DNA of 64,000 bases from Candidatus Nanohaloarchaea archaeon (GTDB lineage Archaea; Nanohalarchaeota; Nanosalinia; Nanosalinales; Nanosalinaceae): contig CP046106.1 of NCBI GenBank assembly GCA_013343275.1, positions 1-64,000 on the forward strand. The letters run 5' to 3'. The position numbers and the translations under genes are program-made. Below the pieces are notes generated by a model, which saw only the letters and a list, made by a program, of their open reading frames with translations, was not told the DNA's origin and made no database searches. Of this stretch, positions 42,821-51,255 are shown piece after piece. Numbering within the stretch: the first letter of the stretch is position 1; each line of letters begins with the position of its first letter.

Positions 42821-42882
42821 ACGTTCGTTGTAGCTTCTATAATTAAAAAATTGCAGGATAACTAGGAGAGGAAAAGAAGGAT

Positions 42883-43437
42883 TTATTCTTTGAGCTCGGT
42901 CTTTCTGATCTCGAGCTCTCGGAATGGGTAGATCTTGTTGGCCTTCTCTCTCATGTCCTCCTGTACGTTGTCGAGGAAGATGTTCTCCATGAACTCCTCG
43001 TAGCTCTGTTCGGAAGCTTTCTCGTCGAGGATATCTGAGAGTTCTTTTCTGACGGCCTTAAGTGTCTCGGAGGAAGTCTTCTTCAGTGTTGCTCCGATAA
43101 CCTTTACTCTAACAGTTCTACCATCCTTCGTGGTTGTGTCGTGGACTAGATCCATTCTGTCGGATCTTTTCCTGATCATTCGGGATACGAATTCGGAAGA
43201 ACATTCCATTCCGTCAATCTCTGTGAAGGCCTTGTTGCCTTCAACTTCTGTAACCTTCAGGGTTACATCTACGTAGTATTTGCTTGTTTCTTCCATCATT
43301 TCGTTCAGGCCTTCCTTTACTGTTCGGCCGACAACCTGCGATTGTTTCTCCGCCGGTGTCTCTCCTACTTCGTCGACACTGAAAATGTCTGGCGCCTGAA
43401 TCTCGTACCAGTTTTTCTGAATAACAGCCTTAGCCAT
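42883..43437 (-). CDS. rps3ae: 30S ribosomal protein eS1 (S3Ae)
   Basis: 184 residues. N-terminal WYEIQAPDIFS, central EGLNEMMEETSKYYVDVTLKV and C-terminal DIYPFRELEIRKTE-type ending (NKIYPFRELEIRKTE) define the archaeal/eukaryotic family. Leaderless: the TATA box at 43460-43467 is 23 nt from the ATG and seems to be shared with the divergent protease-like gene. Confidence 0.94.
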   Translation of the reverse strand: MAKAVIQKNWYEIQAPDIFSVDEVGETPAEKQSQVVGRTVKEGLNEMMEETSKYYVDVTLKVTEVEGNKAFTEIDGMECSSEFVSRMIRKRSDRMDLVHDTTTKDGRTVRVKVIGATLKKTSSETLKAVRKELSDILDEKASEQSYEEFMENIFLDNVQEDMREKANKIYPFRELEIRKTELKE

Positions 43438-43459
43438 ACCAAGAACTCAAACTCAAAAC

Positions 43460-43467
43460 TTTATAAA
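43460..43467. promoter_or_regulatory. Palindromic TATA box shared by two divergent leaderless genes
   Basis: TTTATAAA lies 23 nt from the rps3ae ATG (43437) on one side and 24 nt from the ATG at 43491 on the other. Archaeal TATA boxes sit about 25 nt upstream of the transcript start. A single TBP site could therefore launch leaderless mRNAs both ways. Confidence 0.6.
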
Positions 43468-43490
43468 CGGTATGTCTTCCCTTGTGTAGT

Positions 43491-44222
43491 ATGGACTTAG
43501 AGTTCTACAATGAGGAAAAGCATGACTATTTCCTTGACACATTTACAGACTATTCGAGAGAGCCTACGGAGGAGGAAGAGGAGTTTTTCCGGCCTGAACT
43601 TGAACAAATCGTTGAAGACATTTCTGAGGTAACAGGTCAATCTGATGATTTCAAGCTGTACTATGCGATGACTGATGAAGATGCTCTTGATGATGACCTT
43701 CCGATTAACAGGTATGTTCATGGTTTCTCCTTCGCAGAGTGGATGGAAGGATTTGACAGAGATGTAGTCATGATTCGTGCGGTAAATGACAGAGAGGACT
43801 GGAGGCCGTGCCTGGTCAATATGCTGGCCCATGAAATGGCTCATCAAGAATACTATTCGAAGAATAAAACGGCACCATACACTAATCTGCAAAATCTTGT
43901 CTTTGAAGGCCATGCTATGAACAGGGCTGAACAGGTAGCGGAGGAGCTTGATCTGGAATGGAGCCCTCATTACCGTTCGGAAGAGCCGCCTGAAATTGAT
44001 TCAGGTGCAATAATTCAGGTCCTGGATAAGAACAGGAATCAGGGCTCGGAAGATATATTCAGCAACGGCGGCGAATTATGTGAACAGGCTGAAGGGTACC
44101 AGATAGCATACCTCACGGTAGACTATCTTGTTAATGAGAAAGATATTGGGCTTGGCGAGCTGCCGGGAGAAGAGAGTTTGAGGGAAGAAGTTGAAGAGGC
44201 CTTGACAGAGGTTCTAAACTAG
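43491..44222 (+). CDS. Predicted zinc-dependent protease (HExxH, DUF2268-like)
   Basis: 243 residues from ATG 43491. Zincin motif MLAHEMAHQEYY (H-E-x-x-H) at about residue 117, followed by FEGHAMNRAEQ with a downstream Glu that may be the third ligand. No signal peptide or membrane segment, so cytoplasmic. DUF2268-like assignment is by overall pattern only. Ends convergently with the RecJ-like gene (9-nt overlap). Confidence 0.7.
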   Translation: MDLEFYNEEKHDYFLDTFTDYSREPTEEEEEFFRPELEQIVEDISEVTGQSDDFKLYYAMTDEDALDDDLPINRYVHGFSFAEWMEGFDRDVVMIRAVNDREDWRPCLVNMLAHEMAHQEYYSKNKTAPYTNLQNLVFEGHAMNRAEQVAEELDLEWSPHYRSEEPPEIDSGAIIQVLDKNRNQGSEDIFSNGGELCEQAEGYQIAYLTVDYLVNEKDIGLGELPGEESLREEVEEALTEVLN

Positions 44223-45581
44223 GGCCTCTATTTCCTCGTTCAGTCTCTCAATGAAATTCTCTTTCTCGCTTTCTGGGATCATTGCTCCTGCTGCGATGTT
44301 GTGGCCTCCTCCCTCTCCGTCGATTTCTTCGCAGATTGCTTCGATTACTTCTCCGAGGTTGAGGCCTGCTTCTACTGCTTCTTTTGATGCTCGGGAGGAT
44401 ACTTTCATCTTGTCCTTATCGGATTCTGCGATCCCCATGACGACTGGTGAGTTGAACAGGCCATTGCTCATTGTGATGGTGGTGACGGTTCCGATGAAGT
44501 CGTCTTCGATATTGTCTTTTCCATCGATTACGCCTATAGTGTCTTCATATACCACTTCGTCATCTTCCTTGTTGTTTTCGACGTAGCGAAGCGATGAGGA
44601 GATTTTACGTCCGTATTTTGTCGATATCTTATCTGCCAGCTCGAGGTCGTTCTCCAGAAGTATTTTGACTCCTTTCTTCGGCTGGCCTAGGCGGCCACAT
44701 GCGTTGATTACTGTTGAGAACTCGTCGATCTCGTAGCCGTTGTCCAGAGTGTAGATGTCATTGAGAAGCTCTTGAACAGGGAAGCCACGCCGGATCATGG
44801 CGTTAATCAGTTTTTTCTCCTCTTCTTCATCTAGGTCGGATAGTGTGCGGAAGTCTCCATTTTCTCTGATGTCTAGGCCTGCGGATTTCACTAGCTGGAT
44901 TGCTCCGGACTCGTTGTTGGATACTCCTTCCAGATGAGGATCCGTGGTATACATCAGGGACTTCTGCAGTGGTTTAGTGGAGCGACCGTAGAGATCGAGG
45001 CCCTTCCTTTTCTCTACGTGTCCTTTCTCTATTGCTTCTTCTGCCAGATCCTGGTTGAGCCCCATAAACTCTCCTTCCTGCTTCTGTACGTCTCCTGTAG
45101 CTCCAATCAATGCATATTTAACAAGATCGTCGTTCTCTTCGTCGACTGCCTTCGCAAGGAGATAGGTCATTCCTGCTGCGGAGATGGCTTCTCCTCCGTC
45201 GTGGCCGAGGAAGTGCGGGTTCATATGGATGAATCGTTCGCCGTCACCTTCGATCTGTGGTTCGTGGTGATCTGATACAATTACGTCTTTGTCGGTTTCG
45301 TCAATTATGTATTCTTTCAGGAACTTTGACTGGCCGGATCCTATGTCTACGAACAGCAGAAGGCCTTCGTCTTCTTCTGCGATCCTTTCTACGTCTTCTT
45401 CGTATAGCTGTCTGAGTATTTCGTATTCGAAGTCTTTTCCGAGCCTTTCGAGCATCTGATGTGCTACTGCTGTGGCGTTGATACCATCGGCGTCGTACTG
45501 GCCGATTAACCGGATTTTACCTTCGTAATCTCTGATCTTCTCTGCAGCTGGCTGGGCTGCGTCTAGAATGTCTTGAACCAT
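44214..45581 (-). CDS. RecJ-like DHH/DHHA1 single-strand nuclease (GAN-like)
   Basis: 455 residues. DHH domain motifs QYDADGINATA (I), LLLFVDIGS (II) and VSDHHEP (III), and the C-terminal DHHA1 motif GGGHNIAAGA. In archaea such proteins associate with the GINS-MCM helicase or act as 5'-3' exonucleases. The position between rps15 and rps3ae is conserved in many archaea. The catalytic residues are intact. Confidence 0.93.
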   Translation of the reverse strand: MVQDILDAAQPAAEKIRDYEGKIRLIGQYDADGINATAVAHQMLERLGKDFEYEILRQLYEEDVERIAEEDEGLLLFVDIGSGQSKFLKEYIIDETDKDVIVSDHHEPQIEGDGERFIHMNPHFLGHDGGEAISAAGMTYLLAKAVDEENDDLVKYALIGATGDVQKQEGEFMGLNQDLAEEAIEKGHVEKRKGLDLYGRSTKPLQKSLMYTTDPHLEGVSNNESGAIQLVKSAGLDIRENGDFRTLSDLDEEEEKKLINAMIRRGFPVQELLNDIYTLDNGYEIDEFSTVINACGRLGQPKKGVKILLENDLELADKISTKYGRKISSSLRYVENNKEDDEVVYEDTIGVIDGKDNIEDDFIGTVTTITMSNGLFNSPVVMGIAESDKDKMKVSSRASKEAVEAGLNLGEVIEAICEEIDGEGGGHNIAAGAMIPESEKENFIERLNEEIEALV

Positions 45582-45659
45582 GTATTTTCAGTTCAGTTAG
45601 AATCTCTTTTATCCTTTATGCAGATGGAGAAATTAGAAAGAAATAGGTAGGTGGGGAAA

Positions 45660-46100
45660 TTACCGTTCTTCACGTTCGTACTCCCAGTCGTCGTCAATCC
45701 GGCCTTCATCTCTGTAGTAGGAAGCCAGTCTTCTGATCTTGGCCTCTACAAGACTCAACCTTCTATCGGCGTCTTCATCCTTCTGGTTGTCCTCGAGATG
45801 GTCCTGAATGTTTTCGGCCTTCTCGACCAGGTTGTTCAGATCCTCAGGTAGTTCATCCTGAGCATCGTTCTCCTCAAGGATTGTAGTAATCTTCTTACCT
45901 GTAACTGTCTTGACATCAGGAATTCCGTACTCGTCTCTGAGCTTCATTCCGATCTGTGAAGGATCATTACCTTCTTCCTTCAGCTTAACGACGAGCTCTT
46001 CAACTTCGTCCTCATCGTAGTCAAGCCAGTCAGGCTGTTTCTTGTCTACAGGGTTTGAACTTCCTGAACTTCCACGTGAACTCTTGTGCATTCTGCTCAT
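45660..46100 (-). CDS. rps15: 30S ribosomal protein uS15
   Basis: 146 residues from ATG 46100. The N-terminal MSRMHKSSRGSSGS is the archaeal form, followed by PDWLDYDEDEVEELVVKL, IPDVKTVTGKKIT and the C-terminal RRLSLVEAKIRRLASYYRDEG that binds 16S helices 20/22. A further ATG three codons on and an earlier start at 46127 are less likely. A TTTTAAAATA promoter element lies at about 46171-46180. Confidence 0.95.
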   Translation of the reverse strand: MSRMHKSSRGSSGSSNPVDKKQPDWLDYDEDEVEELVVKLKEEGNDPSQIGMKLRDEYGIPDVKTVTGKKITTILEENDAQDELPEDLNNLVEKAENIQDHLEDNQKDEDADRRLSLVEAKIRRLASYYRDEGRIDDDWEYEREER

Positions 46101-46218
46101 AATTTTATCACATACCGATCCGGTCAAGCACCAAAGCTTTCCCGGTCTCTAAAACAAACACTGACTGGAAATTATTTTAAAACAGGGTCTAGTTATAACG
46201 GGCTCAAGGGAAAATTGT

Positions 46219-46743
46219 TCAACAGCTCCATAATCCTTTCTCTTTTCTTTTCGCCTGTTTCTCCTGCCTGAGATAGATGCCTTCCCTGGAGAACTTGCCT
46301 GTATACACTCTTGCCAGGCCTTTCTCTACAAGCAAACGGTTTACAGAACTGTTATCTTCGTATACATAGGCCAGCAGTCTTCCGTACTCTCCACGTCTGT
46401 CTGCTGAGCTATCGGTTCTGTACTTTATCTGGCTGTCAAGCTTCTGCTCTAGGAACTCTGCTGCTCTCTCACCGTAACTCTCAAGGCATCTCCTGTTGGA
46501 GAAAGTATCTCTGAGGCCGAATTCCTGAGGAGTATTTGCTGAATTAGTTTCTGGTGCATCAACGCCCAGCAATCGGATAGTGATTTCCTGGCCTCCGCTC
46601 TCTACATCGATGGTGTCGCCGTCCACTACCTCTATCAGCGTGGCGTTACTCTTGACAGGTTCTGGTTCGGCCTGATATGCTGTGGCGGTGATAACTGCCA
46701 GAAAAAGTATTCCAAATACTTCGGGAGACAGTAGCTTTCTCAT
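46219..46743 (-). CDS. Secreted or membrane-anchored staphylococcal nuclease-like protein
   Basis: 174 residues. N-terminal hydrophobic anchor/signal (about 6-24), then the SNase fold: EVVDGDTIDV, IRLLGVDAPETN, RRGEYGRLLAYVY (catalytic R and E) and VEKGLARVY. It would degrade extracellular DNA or RNA, useful for nucleotide scavenging by a reduced-genome organism. It follows bud32 by 7 nt. Confidence 0.92.
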   Translation of the reverse strand: MRKLLSPEVFGILFLAVITATAYQAEPEPVKSNATLIEVVDGDTIDVESGGQEITIRLLGVDAPETNSANTPQEFGLRDTFSNRRCLESYGERAAEFLEQKLDSQIKYRTDSSADRRGEYGRLLAYVYEDNSSVNRLLVEKGLARVYTGKFSREGIYLRQEKQAKRKEKGLWSC

Positions 46744-46750
46744 AGATTTT

Positions 46751-47323
46751 TTACTTGTAGCGGCCTCTCCTTTCCACTTCCTTCAGCTGTTCTAGGACTT
46801 TATCTGCTTCGCTGTACTTTCTGTAGCCTTCTACAAATTTCTCCCAGGCCTCTTCAGCTACTTCCGGGTGTGAGCTGTTCAGAACCTGTTTCAGCAGGTG
46901 TATATCGACGGCTTTGTCCTCGACTCTGTCTGAGTGGAACGCCAGGCCGAAATCTATAATGTAGATGTAGTCGTTGCTGACTGCGTTGCTGGTGGTTAGG
47001 TCTCCGTGGACTATATCTGTGTCGTGGAGTAGTGCAACGTTCTCTCCAAGCGATTTCATCTTCTCTACATCTTCTTCAAGTACTTCTTTCAGCTGCAGGC
47101 CTTCAATCCTCTGCATCTTGATGACTGAGTCTTCCTGATCGAGGATTTCCGGAACATTTACTCCGTGCTTCTTGGCTTTCTTCATTATCCGGGCCTCTGT
47201 CTTCGTTCTCTCTGTCCTGATCTTGCTGTCAAGTTCCGGATGCCTGTACTTCTTCGGCTCTCTGGTCTTCACTACTCTGTCATCGGTTATTTCTATTACG
47301 GCCTCAGCTCCTCTGAAACTCAT
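46751..47323 (-). CDS. bud32: KEOPS kinase/ATPase Bud32
   Basis: 190 residues, the minimal kinase fold: GAEAVIEI, K in VVKTREPKKYRHPELD, HGDLTTSNAV and DFGLAFHS. Works with Kae1 (51243-52220) in tRNA t6A synthesis. In many archaea kae1 and bud32 are adjacent or fused; here they are separated by sua5 and two antiporter genes. Confidence 0.96.
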   Translation of the reverse strand: MSFRGAEAVIEITDDRVVKTREPKKYRHPELDSKIRTERTKTEARIMKKAKKHGVNVPEILDQEDSVIKMQRIEGLQLKEVLEEDVEKMKSLGENVALLHDTDIVHGDLTTSNAVSNDYIYIIDFGLAFHSDRVEDKAVDIHLLKQVLNSSHPEVAEEAWEKFVEGYRKYSEADKVLEQLKEVERRGRYK

Positions 47324-47351
47324 ACTGTGTTACTGGTGTGTTCACTCTTTT

Positions 47352-48977
47352 TTATCCTTCATCCGACTGCAGGTATCTTCTGAGTTCCAGCATGTTCTTC
47401 CTGCGCAGCTCCTCCTTGTAGTTCCTGTTCTCCATAATCCCCTCTATATGGTCTGCCAGCAGCTCGGCCCCGGTCATGTCCGGAATATTAACGTAGACAA
47501 CATTCAATGACTTCAGCAGCTCCTTGGTCTCTTCGACGCTTTCTGAACGTAGAATTCGGTCGGCATCGGTTTCCAGGCCTACTATTTTTTCTGAGGCCTT
47601 TCGCAGTGGTATAGTTGATATTATCAGTTTGGCCTTGTCTGCCCTGGCTTTTTTCCATGTCTCATCCTCCATTATATCGCTGAAAATGTAGTTGTCTCCT
47701 CTGTCATGCAGTTCCTCTACTTTCTCTGGGTCGTTCTCAAGTACAACGAACTGCTGTTCCTCTTCCTTCAGTTTGTCAGCCAGTCTTTTACCCTGTGTAT
47801 CGTATCCTACCAGTATCACATGTTTTTCCAGTGCGCCGTCTACATGAGTTCTTATGGTGTCTTCTGCATCCGGAAGCAGGTCATGCCTCGACATGAAGCT
47901 GTAGATATCTTCTTTGTGTCTCTGGGTGTATGATGAGATCAGCATGCTTGTTGTAGCTGTCAGGATAATGGCCTGGAAAAGAGCGTCATCCATTATACCT
48001 ACCAGGTGTGTCTGGATTGCGATTATCAGCGAGAGCTCGCTTACCTGGTCGATACTCATCCCGGTGAGGTACGAGGTTCTCTTGTTGTGGCCCTGCATGA
48101 TCAGAGATGTTATCACCATGTAAGGCTTGAATACCGAGGTTATTGCAAGAAGCAGGGCTGAGATCAGCAGTATCCGAGAGTTAGGGAAGGTGATTAATGC
48201 ACCTAGAGATACGAAGAAGATGGCTGAGAAGAAGTCTTTCAGCGATCCTGTGGTGTCAAGTATTTCGATGTTGTAAGGGTATTTCGATACTGCGAATCCT
48301 GCGGCAAAGCTTCCTGCAGCTATGGAAATGTCCAGGTACTGCGCTATCCCGATGAATCCGGAGAGAATACTTATGGAGAAGAGCATCATTAGCTCTCTTG
48401 AACCTTCTGTTAGCCTGGTCAGCTGGTCGAAGAGGTACTGGCGGAAGACTACTGCGCCGAGAATCATGGAAAGGCCATAGTACAGGTTCTGAGGTATGTT
48501 GGTGAGCATTGTTTCTGTGCTGCCGAGCGCTATAAGTATCAGTACAGCGATAACGTCCTGTGTCAGGTGTATGGACTCTGCCAGTCGGCCGTGTGTAAGA
48601 TTAATGTGTATCTCCCTGTCCAGCAGATCCAGGCCTACCAGTGTAGAGCTCAGTACTGCGGCCAGCATGAAGAGGATGCTGTTCAGAAGGTTGAATCCGA
48701 AAAGGTAATGCCCTAGAGCAAGGCTGAAACCACCGATTACTGCTATCTGGACTGCGCCTGCTATCTGGCTCTCCCGGGCTACAGAGGTAAGTCTTTCGGG
48801 ATCCATTTTCACTCCGAAGATGAAAACCAGGAAGGACAGGCCTATCTGCACGAAGGAAAGCATCTCCTGCTGGGGGAAGAACCTTCCTACCAACACTCCT
48901 GCAAGTATGTAAGCGGGTATAGCAGGGTGATCGAAGTAGTCCATAACAAGCAGTATTGCTGAGGAAGCTACGAACAC
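47352..48977 (-). CDS. CPA2-family K+/H+ antiporter with TrkA-N domain, start uncertain
   Basis: At least 541 residues from a GTG at 48977. About 12 helices (YILAGVLVGRF, AVLSSTLVGLDLL, FAVSKYP, FVSLGALI) are followed by a RCK/TrkA-N domain from about residue 405 (VILVGYDTQGKRLADKLK) and a C-terminal acidic tail. With GTG the first helix is about 10 residues shorter than in the neighbouring paralogue. An in-frame AUC at 49005-49007, six bases after a strong RBS (GAGGTGA), would restore it. Likely K+ or Na+ efflux controlled by nucleotide binding. Confidence 0.88.
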   Translation of the reverse strand: MFVASSAILLVMDYFDHPAIPAYILAGVLVGRFFPQQEMLSFVQIGLSFLVFIFGVKMDPERLTSVARESQIAGAVQIAVIGGFSLALGHYLFGFNLLNSILFMLAAVLSSTLVGLDLLDREIHINLTHGRLAESIHLTQDVIAVLILIALGSTETMLTNIPQNLYYGLSMILGAVVFRQYLFDQLTRLTEGSRELMMLFSISILSGFIGIAQYLDISIAAGSFAAGFAVSKYPYNIEILDTTGSLKDFFSAIFFVSLGALITFPNSRILLISALLLAITSVFKPYMVITSLIMQGHNKRTSYLTGMSIDQVSELSLIIAIQTHLVGIMDDALFQAIILTATTSMLISSYTQRHKEDIYSFMSRHDLLPDAEDTIRTHVDGALEKHVILVGYDTQGKRLADKLKEEEQQFVVLENDPEKVEELHDRGDNYIFSDIMEDETWKKARADKAKLIISTIPLRKASEKIVGLETDADRILRSESVEETKELLKSLNVVYVNIPDMTGAELLADHIEGIMENRNYKEELRRKNMLELRRYLQSDEG

Positions 48978-48994
48978 TGCTGTCAGAATATTTA

Positions 48995-50668
48995 TCAGTT
49001 CTGAGATAGGTTATCACCTCTTATCTTTTCTAATTCGGCCTCTACCTCTTCTTCAAACAGTTCTTCATCCTCCAGGTAGAGTTCCAGGTACTCGCTGAGC
49101 CTGTTACCTGTTAATAGGTTCTTTACGATTACATAGTCTGCGCCTCTATCGTACAGGTCTACAGCGTGTTCGATGTCATCTGCTTTTACGATTGCTACCG
49201 ATTCCCTCTTTTTTTCCTCTAGTATGCGGTCGTTCACTGCTTTTTCAGGTGAGACACTGATTACAAAGTCTGCTTTTCCTAGCCTTGCAGCTTCACGGAT
49301 CTCGCCATGCTTGAAATCTCCGTAAATATACTCGTAGTTTGACCGAGAAAGCTCTGCTGTATTACTTGAGTCCCTATCTATCACAAGAACGTCGTACTCC
49401 TCCTCAAGTTTCTTGCATGCTCCTCTGGCAACTTCGTCGTATCCGACAACTACAACGTGGCCTTCAAGGCTTTCTACTTCTATATCTTTCTTCTCCTCTC
49501 CTTCAAACTCCTCGAGTATGTGGTCGAACTTCTTATGGATCTCATCCTTGAAACGGATCATGTAGGCCGAGCTCCCCATTGTAAGTATTGTAACCATGCT
49601 GATGAAGCCGGAGACCTCCTCTGCGATAAAGCCCTGTGTGATGGCCAGGCTGATCAGTATAAGGCCGAACTCGCTGACCTGTGTCATGTTCATAGCTGTC
49701 TTGAAACTGGTTTCTGGGGTGAACTTGAACCTGTCAACAGTGAAGAAGAAAATCAGGAACTTACCTAGAACAAGAACAACTGAGGCTACAATAGCTTCGG
49801 GGAGGAACGCCTGTAGAGAACCTCCTGTAATACTGAGCCCGAAGTTAAGGAAGAATATTGCCATGAATAAGTCGGTTAGAGGTCTTACTCTTTCCTGAAG
49901 TTCTCTGCTGTAAGGTATCTGCGCAAGCCCTACGCCTGCGATGAAGGCTCCGATTTCGAGTGATAGATTGAAGTACTGGGAGAGTGAGATGAATATGAAG
50001 GCCCATGCAACTCCGTGGGTGAAGAAGGCAGGCTTGTTGCCGGATATTTTCTTCAGTATGCTTGAGAAAAGGTATTTTGAGGATAGAAGGGATACTGCTG
50101 CGATGAAGGAGATCATTACGAATATCTCTCCTAGTTTGAGAGCTATTTGGGCGGGTGAGGTGCTTTCAACTGTGAGAAGTGCAAGTATAAGTACTACGGC
50201 AATATCCTGTACCAGAAGTATCCCTATATCCAGTCTTCCGGGCAGTGTCGATGCCTCATCTAGATTGGTAAGTAGTTTGACGACGAGTGCTGTTGAACTG
50301 AACATTACTGCTGCGCCGATGAATGCTGACGTTGTTAAGCTGAATCCAAGCAGGGAGCTAATTGTGAGTCCTAGTGCGAAGGTCAGTACCATCTGTATAA
50401 CTGCGATTCCAACGGTAGGCCTCAGAACGTCTCTTACCTCATCTAGGTTGATTTCCAGGCCGATAAGGAAAAGCAGGAATACCAGGCCTAGTTCGGAGAA
50501 AAGGGCTGTCATCTCGGTCTCTGCAATAAGATCTAGTCCTACAGGCCCTACTACCAGCCCGGCGATAATATAGGCCATTACCTTCGGCTGCCGTGTCTTC
50601 TCAGCTACTATGCCTAGGACCGTGGCGATACCGATTAGAAGAGCGAGCGATTCGTAGCCTACAGCCAT
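48995..50668 (-). CDS. CPA2-family K+/H+ antiporter with TrkA-N domain
   Basis: 557 residues. Membrane part with MAYIIAGLVVGPVGL, MFSSTALVVKLL, VQDIAVVLILAL and GAFIAGVGLAQ. The RCK domain starts at about residue 405 (GHVVVVGYDEVARGACKKL). Paralogous to the next gene downstream. Together with the third antiporter at 12887 and KtrB/TrkA at 61.6 kb it indicates intensive K+/Na+ homeostasis. Confidence 0.92.
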   Translation of the reverse strand: MAVGYESLALLIGIATVLGIVAEKTRQPKVMAYIIAGLVVGPVGLDLIAETEMTALFSELGLVFLLFLIGLEINLDEVRDVLRPTVGIAVIQMVLTFALGLTISSLLGFSLTTSAFIGAAVMFSSTALVVKLLTNLDEASTLPGRLDIGILLVQDIAVVLILALLTVESTSPAQIALKLGEIFVMISFIAAVSLLSSKYLFSSILKKISGNKPAFFTHGVAWAFIFISLSQYFNLSLEIGAFIAGVGLAQIPYSRELQERVRPLTDLFMAIFFLNFGLSITGGSLQAFLPEAIVASVVLVLGKFLIFFFTVDRFKFTPETSFKTAMNMTQVSEFGLILISLAITQGFIAEEVSGFISMVTILTMGSSAYMIRFKDEIHKKFDHILEEFEGEEKKDIEVESLEGHVVVVGYDEVARGACKKLEEEYDVLVIDRDSSNTAELSRSNYEYIYGDFKHGEIREAARLGKADFVISVSPEKAVNDRILEEKKRESVAIVKADDIEHAVDLYDRGADYVIVKNLLTGNRLSEYLELYLEDEELFEEEVEAELEKIRGDNLSQN

Positions 50669-50670
50669 GT

Positions 50671-51255
50671 CTATAGAACTTTTTCGATCTCCTTCTTCTT
50701 AATAGGTCCCTCTCTGAAGACCTCTACCTCGCCATCACTAACAGCTGCAATAGTAGATGTAGGCCCGGAATCAAGCTCTCCGGCATCAATCACGTAGTCA
50801 ACTTTCTCCAGGAGTTCCTCCGAGATATCGTCGACTGAGTAAGGTGTGTCGTGGCCTGAAATATTTGCTGAGGTAGCAGTTATAGGCCCTACCTCAGAGA
50901 GCCTGTCAGCAATCTCTCCGGAAGATATTCTGAAAGCAAAATCCTCGTTCAGGTTGTCCGGAACAGTATCCTTTCTGTCAGCGATAAGTGTCAGAGGCCC
51001 TGGCATGAACTCTCTGATAACTTTTCTCTCCTCATCTGAAAGATCTGCATACTTTTCTGCAGTATCAATTGAGTCAACTATAGCTGTCAGGCCTTTGCTT
51101 CTAGGCCTTTTCTTCGCCTCATATACTTTTTCGATCGCTACCCGGTCTGTTGCATCGGCTGCTATTCCATATGCGGTTTCTGTAGGAAATACTACTATTC
51201 CACCTTCTCGGATTACTTCCTTTGCTTCTTCAACTTGTTTTTCTATATCTCCCAT
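50671..51255 (-). CDS. sua5: Threonylcarbamoyl-AMP synthase (Sua5/YrdC)
   Basis: 194 residues, YrdC domain only. VVFPTETAYGIAADA, KKRPRSKGLTAIVDS, MPGPLTLIADR and TATSANISGHDTPYSV are the family's threonine/ATP-binding segments. It makes threonylcarbamoyl-AMP, the substrate of KEOPS. Overlaps kae1 by 13 nt, so the two steps of t6A synthesis are encoded together. Confidence 0.96.
   Translation of the reverse strand: MGDIEKQVEEAKEVIREGGIVVFPTETAYGIAADATDRVAIEKVYEAKKRPRSKGLTAIVDSIDTAEKYADLSDEERKVIREFMPGPLTLIADRKDTVPDNLNEDFAFRISSGEIADRLSEVGPITATSANISGHDTPYSVDDISEELLEKVDYVIDAGELDSGPTSTIAAVSDGEVEVFREGPIKKKEIEKVL

Noticed and set aside
43497-43970. 157-codon minus-strand frame opposite the zinc-protease-like gene
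   Set aside because: Shadow frame; the plus strand carries HExxH and acidic composition.
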